Of a stretch of DNA of 6,188 nt, positions 1 to 4,583 are shown one piece after another. Every line of letters begins with the position of its first letter. The first letter of the stretch is position 1. The position numbers and the translations under genes are program-made. The notes below the pieces were generated by a model. That model ran no database searches. It worked only from the letters and a program-made list of their open reading frames with translations, and had not been told where the DNA came from. Source of the DNA: Candidatus Komeilibacteria bacterium RIFCSPLOWO2_01_FULL_45_10 (GTDB lineage Bacteria; Patescibacteriota; Patescibacteriia; UBA1558; UBA10009); assembly GCA_001818835.1 (NCBI GenBank), contig MHKL01000028.1, forward strand, positions 1 through 6,188, written 5' to 3'.

Positions 1-1268
1 ATGCGCGCGTGCGCGTACTGGACGTAATAGACCGGATTTTTCTCCGACCTTTCCTTGGCCAGATTCAAATCAAAGTTAATGTGGGTGGACGGCGCGTACA
101 TCAAAAACATAAACCGGGCAACATCATGGCCGACTTCATCAATCAGCTCGTCCATCGTAATGTACGTCCCCTTTCTTTTGGACATCCGCACTTCTTTGCC
201 GTCAGCCAATAATCTGACGAACTGCATTAAAATGACGATTTGTTTTCCTTCATAGCCCAAGACCTTAGCGGCGTTTAAAAGTCCAGCGACGTCGCCGTAA
301 TGGTCGGCGCCCCAGATGTTAATCACCTGCTTGAATTTTCTCTCTTTAAACTTGCTGACCAGGTAGGCAAAGTCCTGCGCCAGATAAGTGGACTCGCCGT
401 TTGATTTAACCAAGACCCGGTCGCGAATGTCGCCGAGCTCGGCTGACTTAAACCACCAGGCGCCATCTTTTTCATAGAGGTAATTTTTCTTTTTCAGCCA
501 CTTAATCACCTTGGCTATCTTCCTGGTTTTTCTCAATTCTTTTTCTTCGGAAAAATAAACGTCAAAACTTACTTTCATTTTTTCTTCCACGGTCTGCCTG
601 ATGATTTTATCCAAAATAATTTTGGCCGCTGCCTGGCCGACCTGATAAGCGTCCTGCCGGTTTTGAAAAAGCTGATGCAGCTCATCAATGTAATCGCCTT
701 TATAAACCGCTTCGCCGTCTTTTAACACCGAATGTCCCAGTGACTCAATCTGCTTGCCCGCGTCGTTAATTAGATACTCCTTGGTTACTTTAAAGCCGCA
801 TTTTTTCATGACATTGCCCAAAGCGTCGCCAAAAAACCCGCCGCGGCCGTTGCCAATGGTCAAGGGGCCGGTCGGGTTGGCGGAAATAAACTCCAGCTGG
901 ACTTTTTGGCCCTGGCCGATTTTTGACTGGCCCCACTTGTCTTTTTTCTTTAAAATCTCACCCACCGCCCTGATTAGATAATCGGGATTGAGGTAAAAAT
1001 TGATAAAACCCGGGCCGGCTGTTTCTATTTTTGAAAATACCGGCTTTAATCCCCGCTGATTCCTTAAATAACCGGCAATTAACCCGGCGGTTTCCAATGG
1101 CGGCTTATTAAGCATCTTGGCCGCTTGAATGGCGGCATTGGTGGTGTAATCGCCATAATTCTCTTGAGGCGGATATTCAATTTCTATCTTGAGGGGTGTA
1201 TTTTTTAGGCCCAGTTTGTCTAAACTGTCCAAAACGGCCTGATTTAACAATTGTTTAACGGTTAACAT
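1..1268 (-). CDS. argS: Arginyl-tRNA synthetase, C-terminus off the left edge
   Basis: Class I aminoacyl-tRNA synthetase that attaches arginine to tRNA-Arg in the cytoplasm, using ATP. About 422 residues are visible, starting MLTVKQLL. The N-terminal add-on domain covers roughly residues 1-95. The catalytic Rossmann fold opens with EFISANPTGPL, followed at 137-140 by TIGN, where the family normally has the HIGH-type signature (HVGH). The KMSKS loop is present as RMSKR at 361-365, inside a typical RMSKRKGTYITMDEL stretch. The reading ends in NPVYYVQYAHARI, just before the expected DALR anticodon-binding domain, so the gene is cut by the window and not necessarily truncated in nature. The ATG at 1268 is chosen because the usual N-terminal helix follows it directly; no Shine-Dalgarno sequence precedes it. 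It is divergent from smpB. Family assignment is very secure; loss of both signature histidines is the odd point. Confidence 0.97.
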   Translation of the reverse strand, partial: MLTVKQLLNQAVLDSLDKLGLKNTPLKIEIEYPPQENYGDYTTNAAIQAAKMLNKPPLETAGLIAGYLRNQRGLKPVFSKIETAGPGFINFYLNPDYLIRAVGEILKKKDKWGQSKIGQGQKVQLEFISANPTGPLTIGNGRGGFFGDALGNVMKKCGFKVTKEYLINDAGKQIESLGHSVLKDGEAVYKGDYIDELHQLFQNRQDAYQVGQAAAKIILDKIIRQTVEEKMKVSFDVYFSEEKELRKTRKIAKVIKWLKKKNYLYEKDGAWWFKSAELGDIRDRVLVKSNGESTYLAQDFAYLVSKFKERKFKQVINIWGADHYGDVAGLLNAAKVLGYEGKQIVILMQFVRLLADGKEVRMSKRKGTYITMDELIDEVGHDVARFMFLMYAPSTHINFDLNLAKERSEKNPVYYVQYAHAR

Positions 1269-1283
1269 AGATTCTGTGGATAA

Positions 1284-1391
1284 ATCCCGCACCACTTTTA
1301 CTAAACGGCGCTATAGCTATAAAATTGATTTTTACCTATTATTAACAAAGTAAGGTAAATTAACTTATAATTAATAAAAGTGGTGCGGGAT
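1284..1391. repeat. 108-bp element with 17-bp perfect terminal inverted repeats
   Basis: ATCCCGCACCACTTTTA at 1284-1300 is exactly reverse-complementary to 1375-1391. The 74-bp AT-rich spacer contains a palindrome (TATAGCTATA, 1312-1321), a second small inverted repeat (TTTACCT 1331-1337 with AGGTAAA 1353-1359), and a promoter-like pair. It nearly fills the divergent argS/smpB intergenic region. It could be a MITE-like or REP-like insertion, a pair of regulator half-sites, or a hairpin in the smpB leader. There is no clear target-site duplication, although ATAAAT runs across both outer borders. Its outermost TGCGGGAT end recurs at 5690-5697. Confidence 0.75.
1342..1371 (+). promoter_or_regulatory. 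Putative sigma-70 promoter for smpB
   Basis: TTAACA (1342-1347), an 18-bp spacer and TATAAT (1366-1371) make a good vegetative promoter, lying inside the inverted-repeat element. Another TATAAT (1407-1412) lies nearer the gene but has no recognisable -35. Initiation from the first would start around 1378 and transcribe the right arm of the inverted repeat. This is inference from consensus matching only. Confidence 0.5.
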
Positions 1392-1465
1392 AAATAGCCA
1401 ATGCATTATAATGAAACAGGGGGAAATTAACAAACCAAGCCATAAACAGGTTTTCCACTTCTTTT

Positions 1466-1936
1466 ATGAAACAATCAATCATTACCGAGAATAAGCGCGG
1501 CCTCTTTAACTACCAGGTGCTGGAAAAATGGCTGGCCGGCATCAAACTAACCGGCCCCGAGGTCAAAACGGTCAAAAGCGGCCAAATCAACCTGAGCGGC
1601 AGTTTTGTGACCATTAAAACCAACTCCCAAAACGGCCAAGTTGAGGCCTGGCTGGTTGGCGCCCAGATTCCGCCCTATAAAAAAGCGGGCTACAGCCAAA
1701 ACCGCTACCAGCCGGCCCAAGACCGCAAACTCCTGTTAAAACGCCGGGAGCTTGATTATCTTTTGGGAAAAACCAAGCAAAAAGGGTTGACAATCATTCC
1801 CACTTTAGTGTATACTCAAAACCGTTTAATTAAGATGGAAATCGCTCTTTGCCAAGGCAAAAAAAAGTTTGATAAGAGAGAAACCATTAAGAAAAGAGAG
1901 TTTGAACGAAGGAAACAGAGGTTACTTCAAAGATAA
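1466..1936 (+). CDS. smpB: SsrA-binding protein SmpB
   Basis: Small basic RNA-binding protein that carries tmRNA into stalled ribosomes, standing in for the codon-anticodon half of a tRNA. At 156 residues it is of normal length. The OB-fold core is readable: an N-terminal ENKRGLFNYQVLEKWLAGIKLTGPEVKTVKSG-like region (residues 8-39, matching the family EAGI-LtGtEVKS block), then SGSFV, AWLVGAQIPPYKKAG and the R-KLLLKRRE block. The C-terminal tail, GKKKFDKRETIKKREFERR, is the lysine/arginine-rich segment that becomes helical in the mRNA channel. The ATG at 1466 gives the standard N-terminus; the leader (CCACTTCTTTT) has no Shine-Dalgarno. The ssrA partner gene follows 129 bp downstream on the same strand, which supports a trans-translation unit. 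Confidence 0.97.
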   Translation: MKQSIITENKRGLFNYQVLEKWLAGIKLTGPEVKTVKSGQINLSGSFVTIKTNSQNGQVEAWLVGAQIPPYKKAGYSQNRYQPAQDRKLLLKRRELDYLLGKTKQKGLTIIPTLVYTQNRLIKMEIALCQGKKKFDKRETIKKREFERRKQRLLQR

Positions 1937-2065
1937 CCTCGCCGAACCTGAACGATAAGTGAGGGTGAGGCGAAGAGGAAGACATTGATTGAAGTCGGAG
2001 TCACCGACCCCGAGCAAAGTCGAGGGGGAGGGGACGGAGACTGAAAGCAATGTCTGACGAGACGA
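1937..2065. repeat. Purine-rich, highly foldable spacer between smpB and ssrA
   Basis: This non-coding spacer starts right after the smpB stop and holds nested inverted repeats: CCTCGCC 1937-1943 with GGTGAGG 1964-1970; AGACATTG 1980-1987 with CAATGTCT 2048-2055; GTCGG 1994-1998 with CCGAC 2004-2008; and a CCCC/GGGG stem around 2008-2028. The compact nested layout resembles the other palindromic repeats in the window. No -35/-10 pair is visible ahead of ssrA, so ssrA may be read through from smpB and processed. Confidence 0.55.
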
Positions 2066-2136
2066 GGGGATGTTTTAATTCGCTAACTCGCTTTTAAGTT
2101 AAAACGGCTAAGGGAAGTTGTCGGAACTTCCAAAAA

Positions 2137-2151
2137 TCCAGCTTAGCTGGA
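2137..2151 (+). other. Hairpin inside tmRNA pseudoknot 1
   Basis: TCCAGC (2137-2142), loop TTA, GCTGGA (2146-2151) forms a perfect six-pair hairpin between the two strands of pseudoknot 1. It lengthens the connecting loop of that pseudoknot and looks like an extra helix compared with the E. coli molecule. Confidence 0.6.
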
Positions 2152-2175
2152 TAAAAACCGGCAACTTGGATAAAT

Positions 2176-2241
2176 GCCAAGAACTTATTGGCTAAAGTGA
2201 AGGGCTTTTTTGCCCCCAACTTGGCCTTTGCCGTAGCGTAA
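2176..2241 (+). other. tmRNA proteolysis-tag reading frame
   Basis: The resume codon GCC (2176) lies 13 nt after pseudoknot 1, about the usual distance, and is preceded by GATAAAT. The frame runs 21 sense codons to TAA at 2239-2241. The peptide starts AKNLLAKVKGFF and ends APNLAFAVA. A hydrophobic end with terminal alanine is the expected ClpXP/ClpAP-type degron (compare the common ...ALAA), here with VA instead of AA at the tip. At 21 codons it is longer than the ten-residue encoded part of the E. coli tag. Frame and resume site are inferred from position, the alanine first codon and the ending. Confidence 0.85.
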
Positions 2242-2468
2242 AAACCTATAGCCATCCAAACCAGCGACGCCTGATAGCTGGTAAGGGTGTCAACCTTTCG
2301 GGCTAGCCAGTCAAGGGCACCCCTCTTTAACTGGCAAAACAATTGGGGCTTAAGGTTGGTTATTTTTGTTCTTTTCTAATAATCAGCCGGATCAAACAAA
2401 AGGACTATCTTAGTAGATGTTTTAACTTTCAGCAGTTACACGTGGGTGCAAGACCCACCATCTCCACC

Positions 2469-2549
2469 ATGAAGTATTTGCCTACGCTTCGCTTCGGCAA
2501 AACTTCATGCCCTGAAGTCAACGAGCGTCAGTGAGTTGTACTTCAGGGC
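2469..2549. repeat. Two adjacent stem-loops after ssrA
   Basis: The first stem-loop is ATGAAG (2469-2474) and TTTGCC (2477-2482) with GGCAAA (2496-2501) and CTTCAT (2503-2508). The second is the perfect ten-pair GCCCTGAAGT (2509-2518) with ACTTCAGGGC (2540-2549). They abut, and both contain CTTCA/TGAAG, as in a bipartite palindromic repeat. Neither has a T-tract, so they are not classical terminators; they may protect or delimit the tmRNA 3' end. The region 2550-2591 is a plain AT-rich leader for the next gene. Confidence 0.65.
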
Positions 2550-2591
2550 GATAATCGTTAATTTACAACTTATAATTAGAGAAAAGCGATT

Positions 2592-2903
2592 ATGTATTAT
2601 GTTTATTTATTAATGAATGAAAGGCATACTGTCATTTACACCGGCGTTACTAATAATTTAGCCAGACGCTTAAATGAACATCAAAGCGGTTTGATTAAAG
2701 GATTTACCCAGAAATACAATGTTCATAAACTGGTTTATTACGAAGTTTTTGAAAACATTATTGACGCTATCCAAAGAGAAAAGCAAATTAAAGCCGGCTC
2801 CAGAAGAAAAAAGTTAGAATTAATAAAGGGTAGCACGCTGTCATTGCGAGGCCGCCTACGGCGGCCGAAGCAATCCCGTTGCCAAAGTACGACCGCTCTA
2901 TAA
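2592..2903 (+). CDS. GIY-YIG domain protein with repeat-encoded C-terminus
   Basis: Small single-domain GIY-YIG nuclease-fold protein of the UPF0213/YhbQ-like or 'excinuclease C domain' type. The cellular role of these stand-alone domains is not settled; a structure-specific DNA nuclease is plausible from the fold. Visible motifs are YVY (residues 3-5) and YTG (16-18) for the GIY...YIG pair, the catalytic-arginine region NNLARRLNEH (21-30), FTQKYNVHKLVYYE (38-51) with the conserved glutamate region, and the REKQIK block (62-67). The family usually ends with an NPxWxDL-like tail. Here the frame instead runs into the palindromic repeat that starts at 2839, so residues from about 83 (SLRGRLRRPKQSR...) are coded by the repeat. 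The start is the ATG giving MYYVYLL, the standard N-terminus; there is no Shine-Dalgarno. The protein may still fold, since the core domain is nearly complete. Confidence 0.88.
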   Translation: MYYVYLLMNERHTVIYTGVTNNLARRLNEHQSGLIKGFTQKYNVHKLVYYEVFENIIDAIQREKQIKAGSRRKKLELIKGSTLSLRGRLRRPKQSRCQSTTAL

Positions 2904-2941
2904 CGGGATTGCCACGCTCCTTTCAGTCGCTCGCAATGACA
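2839..2941. repeat. Cloverleaf-like palindromic repeat, copy 1
   Basis: Outer stem TGTCATTGCGAG (2839-2850) with CTCGCAATGACA (2930-2941). It encloses hairpin GCCGCC/GGCGGC (2851-2856, 2860-2865) and a long stem GCAATCCCGTT (2870-2880) with AACGGGATTGC (2902-2912). It overlaps the 3' end of the GIY-YIG gene. A second copy with the same conserved blocks lies at 4604-4708. The TCATTGCGAGG...GAAGCAATC motif is, to my knowledge, widespread as an interspersed repeat in many bacterial genomes, including CPR ones. Confidence 0.9.
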
Positions 2942-2985
2942 TAGCAACAATACGTATCTTTATAAGAAACTAAAATAATAAATAA

Positions 2986-3543
2986 ATGCTCCGCACCAAA
3001 GGCAGAAGAAAATTTTTCACCACCAGCAGTAAAAACCTCTATCGGGTCAACGAAAGAATCCGCGTTCCGGAAGTGCTGGTCATTGACGAAACCGGCCAGA
3101 AGGTCGGCGTCATGAAAACCAGCGAGGCCCTGGCTTTGGCTTTGGAAAAAGAAATGGATTTAGTGGAGGTCTTTCCCAAAGCCGCGCCGCCGGTGGTTAA
3201 AATCATCGATTTCGGCCAGTTTCAGTACCAGCAGAACCGGAAACTGCAGGAACAGAAAGCCAAAACCAAAAAAATTGAAATCAAGGGCTTAAGAATTTCC
3301 TACAAAATGGGCCGGCATGATTTGGAGTTCCGAAAAGACCAGGCAATTAAATTCCTCAAAAAAGGCGACAAGGTAAGAGTGGAAATGATTTTAAGGGGCC
3401 GGGAAAGGCAGTTTACCAAAGAGGCCGTCGTCAAAATAAATGAATTCATCAAAACCATCTCGCCCGAGGCTGAATTAATCATTGAACAACCGCTGAAAAA
3501 ACAGGGTGGCCAGCTGACCACGCTGCTGGCGGCTAAATCTTAA
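2986..3543 (+). CDS. infC: Translation initiation factor IF-3
   Basis: Binds the 30S subunit, prevents premature 50S joining and proofreads start-codon and initiator-tRNA choice. It has 185 residues, normal for the family. After a basic leader (1-18), the N-terminal domain begins with YRVNERIRVPEVLVIDETGQ and continues through the EALALALEKEMDLVEV block to PPVVKIIDFGQFQYQQ (about residues 68-83), the family signature region. A charged linker helix follows (KLQEQKAKTKK). The C-terminal domain contains IKGLRISYKMGRHDLEFR, FLKKGDKVRVEMILRGRER and the final PLKKQGGQLTTLLAAK. The start is ATG at 2986; no rare AUU-type start or Shine-Dalgarno is visible, so the classical infC start-codon autoregulation is not evident here. 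First gene of infC-rpmI-rplT; the gap to rpmI is 21 bp. Confidence 0.97.
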   Translation: MLRTKGRRKFFTTSSKNLYRVNERIRVPEVLVIDETGQKVGVMKTSEALALALEKEMDLVEVFPKAAPPVVKIIDFGQFQYQQNRKLQEQKAKTKKIEIKGLRISYKMGRHDLEFRKDQAIKFLKKGDKVRVEMILRGRERQFTKEAVVKINEFIKTISPEAELIIEQPLKKQGGQLTTLLAAKS

Positions 3544-3564
3544 ACCGCTTTCTTTTAAAATCTT

Positions 3565-3759
3565 ATGAAACTAAAAACTCACCAATCCATCGCCAAAAGA
3601 ATCAAAATCACCAAAAACGGAAAATTAAAAATCCGGACCGGCGGCCAGGATCATTTTAACGCCCGCGAATCGGGAAAAACCAAACGCAATAAACGGCGGG
3701 ACGGCAACCTGTCCAAAAGCAACGTTAGTAATATAAAAAAGTTATTGCCTTATAGTTAG
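3565..3759 (+). CDS. rpmI: Large-subunit ribosomal protein bL35
   Basis: Small, very basic 50S protein of 64 residues, the normal size. Family hallmarks are KLKTHQSIAKRIKITKNGKLK at the start (compare MKTHkgaaKRFkvTgsGKik), a central histidine-containing basic stretch (GGQDHFNARESGKTKRNKR) and the terminal IKKLLPYS. The expected infC-rpmI order is kept, but rplT does not follow directly: a four-helix-bundle gene intervenes. The TAG stop lies at the edge of the TTAGT-type repeat tract. The leader (TCTTTTAAAATCTT) has no Shine-Dalgarno. Confidence 0.97.
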   Translation: MKLKTHQSIAKRIKITKNGKLKIRTGGQDHFNARESGKTKRNKRRDGNLSKSNVSNIKKLLPYS

Positions 3760-3790
3760 TAATTAGTAAATAGTTATTAGTTATTAGTTA
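3753..3790. repeat. Left flanking TTAGTTA repeat tract of the four-helix-bundle cassette
   Basis: This AT-rich tract is built from TAGTTA/TTAGTA/TTATTAGTTA units and includes the rpmI stop codon. Bases 3773-3789 (GTTATTAGTTATTAGTT) are the exact reverse complement of 4199-4215 on the other side of the next gene, so the gene sits between inverted repeats. Confidence 0.8.
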
Positions 3791-3813
3791 AAAGACAAAA
3801 AATCAAAAAATTT

Positions 3814-4221
3814 ATGAAAAGCGATTTAAAAATTATTAATGATTTTACTGATTTAACGGTCTGGCAGTTGGCTCACCAATTAAAGATTGAAGTCTATTCT
3901 TTTACCGAATTACTGCCTGACTCTGAAAAGTATAATAGAGTTACTCAACTTAAAAAAGCGGTATCTTCCATTTCAGCGAATATAGCGGAGGGTTTCGGCA
4001 GATACCATTTTCAAGAAAACATTCAATTTTGCAGACAAGCGAGGGGTTCGCTTGACGAAACTAAAGATCATTTGATAACCTCTCGGGATTTACATGAAGC
4101 GCCAATAGAAAGATGTAATGGATTAATTGAAAAATGCAATTTACTTAAAAAAGTATTAAATGGATATATCAGATCTTTAAAAAATACCAAATACCATCAA
4201 CTAATAACTAATAACCAATAA
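3814..4221 (+). CDS. Four helix bundle protein (S23/23S rRNA intervening-sequence type)
   Basis: Member of the family first found encoded within intervening sequences of 23S rRNA genes (PF05635/TIGR02436 type). Molecular function is not established, though an RNA- or ribosome-linked role has been proposed. It has 135 residues. Diagnostic segments are LTVWQLAHQLKIEVYSFTELLP (14-35), EKYNRVTQLKKAVSSISANIAEGFGRY (38-64) with the hallmark SxxANIAEGFGR, FCRQARGSLDETKDHLITSRDL (72-93), and a last helix LLKKVLNGYIRSLK (110-123). The final residues (129-135, QLITNNQ) are coded by the flanking repeat. No signal peptide or membrane segment. It sits on the coding strand between rpmI and rplT and is bounded by inverted TTAGTTA/TAACTAA tracts, which suggests insertion as a small cassette. 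The leader has no Shine-Dalgarno. Confidence 0.93.
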   Translation: MKSDLKIINDFTDLTVWQLAHQLKIEVYSFTELLPDSEKYNRVTQLKKAVSSISANIAEGFGRYHFQENIQFCRQARGSLDETKDHLITSRDLHEAPIERCNGLIEKCNLLKKVLNGYIRSLKNTKYHQLITNNQ

Positions 4222-4232
4222 CTAATAACTAA
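4199..4232. repeat. Right flanking TAACTAA repeat tract of the four-helix-bundle cassette
   Basis: Tandem ACTAATA units: AACTAATAACTAATAAC at 4199-4215, a variant CCAA, then AATAACTAATAACTAA (4217-4232). It is the reverse complement of the left tract, encodes the tail and stop of the upstream gene, and ends at the rplT leader, leaving rplT with only repeat sequence as its upstream region. Confidence 0.8.
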
Positions 4233-4235
4233 ATT

Positions 4236-4583
4236 ATGTCTAGAGTTAAACGAGGCCGCGTCCGCGCCACCAAAAGAAAAACGTTTTTAAGATTAACCAA
4301 GGGCTACCGCTGGGGCCGCAAGAAAAAAATCAAGCTGGCTAAAACCGCCATTAAAAAGGCGGGGGTGTACGCTTACCGCGACCGCAAAAAAAAGAAAAGC
4401 AACTTCCGCGCCCTCTGGCAGATTACAATCAACGCTATTCTGCGAAAAAACGGCCTGACCTACAGCCGCTTTATGGGCGAATTGAAAAAGAAAAAAATCG
4501 GCTTAGACAGGAAAATCTTAGCTATCTTAGCGGAAAATCATCCTCAAATCTTCGCTAAATTGATTGAACAGGTGAAAAAATAA
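4236..4583 (+). CDS. rplT: Large-subunit ribosomal protein bL20
   Basis: 50S protein that binds 23S rRNA early and is needed for large-subunit assembly; in several bacteria it also represses its own operon through mRNA binding. It has 115 residues, the usual length. Family landmarks are SRVKRGRVRATKRKTFLRLTKGYRWGRKK at the N-terminus, AGVYAYRDRKKKKSNFRALWQITINAILR in the middle, and the globular end GLTYSRFMGELKKKKIGLDRKILAILAENHPQIFAKLIEQVKK. The very basic N-terminal extension that threads into rRNA is intact. ATG at 4236 gives the standard start; the leader is entirely TAACTAA repeat, without a Shine-Dalgarno. The TAA stop overlaps the left arm of the operon terminator. No L20-binding leader structure was identified. 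Confidence 0.97.
   Translation: MSRVKRGRVRATKRKTFLRLTKGYRWGRKKKIKLAKTAIKKAGVYAYRDRKKKKSNFRALWQITINAILRKNGLTYSRFMGELKKKKIGLDRKILAILAENHPQIFAKLIEQVKK

Larger units (their letters stand above)
2066..2469 (+). ncRNA. ssrA: tmRNA (transfer-messenger RNA)
   Basis: Rescues stalled ribosomes by acting first as an alanyl-tRNA and then as a short mRNA coding a degradation tag. The 404-nt gene is recognised by structure. The acceptor strand GGGGATG (2066-2072) pairs with CATCTCC (2459-2465), including a G3-U70 wobble (2068 with 2463), the alanine identity element, followed by A73 and an encoded CCA. The T-arm is GTGGG/CCCAC (2442-2446, 2454-2458). Helix 2 is AAGTTAAAAC (2096-2105) with its exact complement at 2419-2428. 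Pseudoknot 1 is GGAAGTT/AACTTCC (2113-2119, 2125-2131), with loop GTCGG (2120-2124) pairing to CCGGC (2158-2162). A later pseudoknot combines GGGTG 2285-2289/CACCC 2318-2322 with GCCAG 2306-2310/CTGGC 2331-2335. It lies beside its protein partner smpB. Odd points: T-loop TGCAAGA and a weak D-loop. Open frames crossing this region are not genes. Confidence 0.95.

Noticed and set aside
9..981. Plus-strand frames at 9-212, 55-255 and 754-981
   Set aside because: Antisense to argS, which is unambiguous on the minus strand across this region.
1407..1412. TATAAT nearest smpB as the main promoter
   Set aside because: No matching -35 at 16-18 bp upstream (sequence there is TGCGGG-like), and the TG is not at the extended -10 position; the 1342-1371 pair fits better.
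2094..2342. 82-codon open frame on the minus strand (and a 63-codon plus frame at 2343-2534)
   Set aside because: Both lie across the tmRNA, whose helices and tag frame explain the sequence; the peptides resemble nothing known.
2831..2946. TAGCA on both sides of repeat copy 1 (2831-2835 and 2942-2946) as a target-site duplication
   Set aside because: It sits 3 bp outside the left end, and copy 2 has no comparable flanking duplication, so it is likely chance.
2738..2950. 70-codon minus-strand frame
   Set aside because: It is the antisense of the GIY-YIG gene and the palindromic repeat; the LLCHCERLKGAWQS-type peptide is a typical repeat translation.
3300..3521. 73-codon minus-strand frame inside infC
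   Set aside because: Antisense shadow of a conserved IF-3 coding region.
3753..4232. TTAGTTA/TAACTAA tracts as a CRISPR or tandem satellite
   Set aside because: Units are short, irregular, in opposite orientation on the two sides and without unique spacers; no CRISPR array is present in the window.
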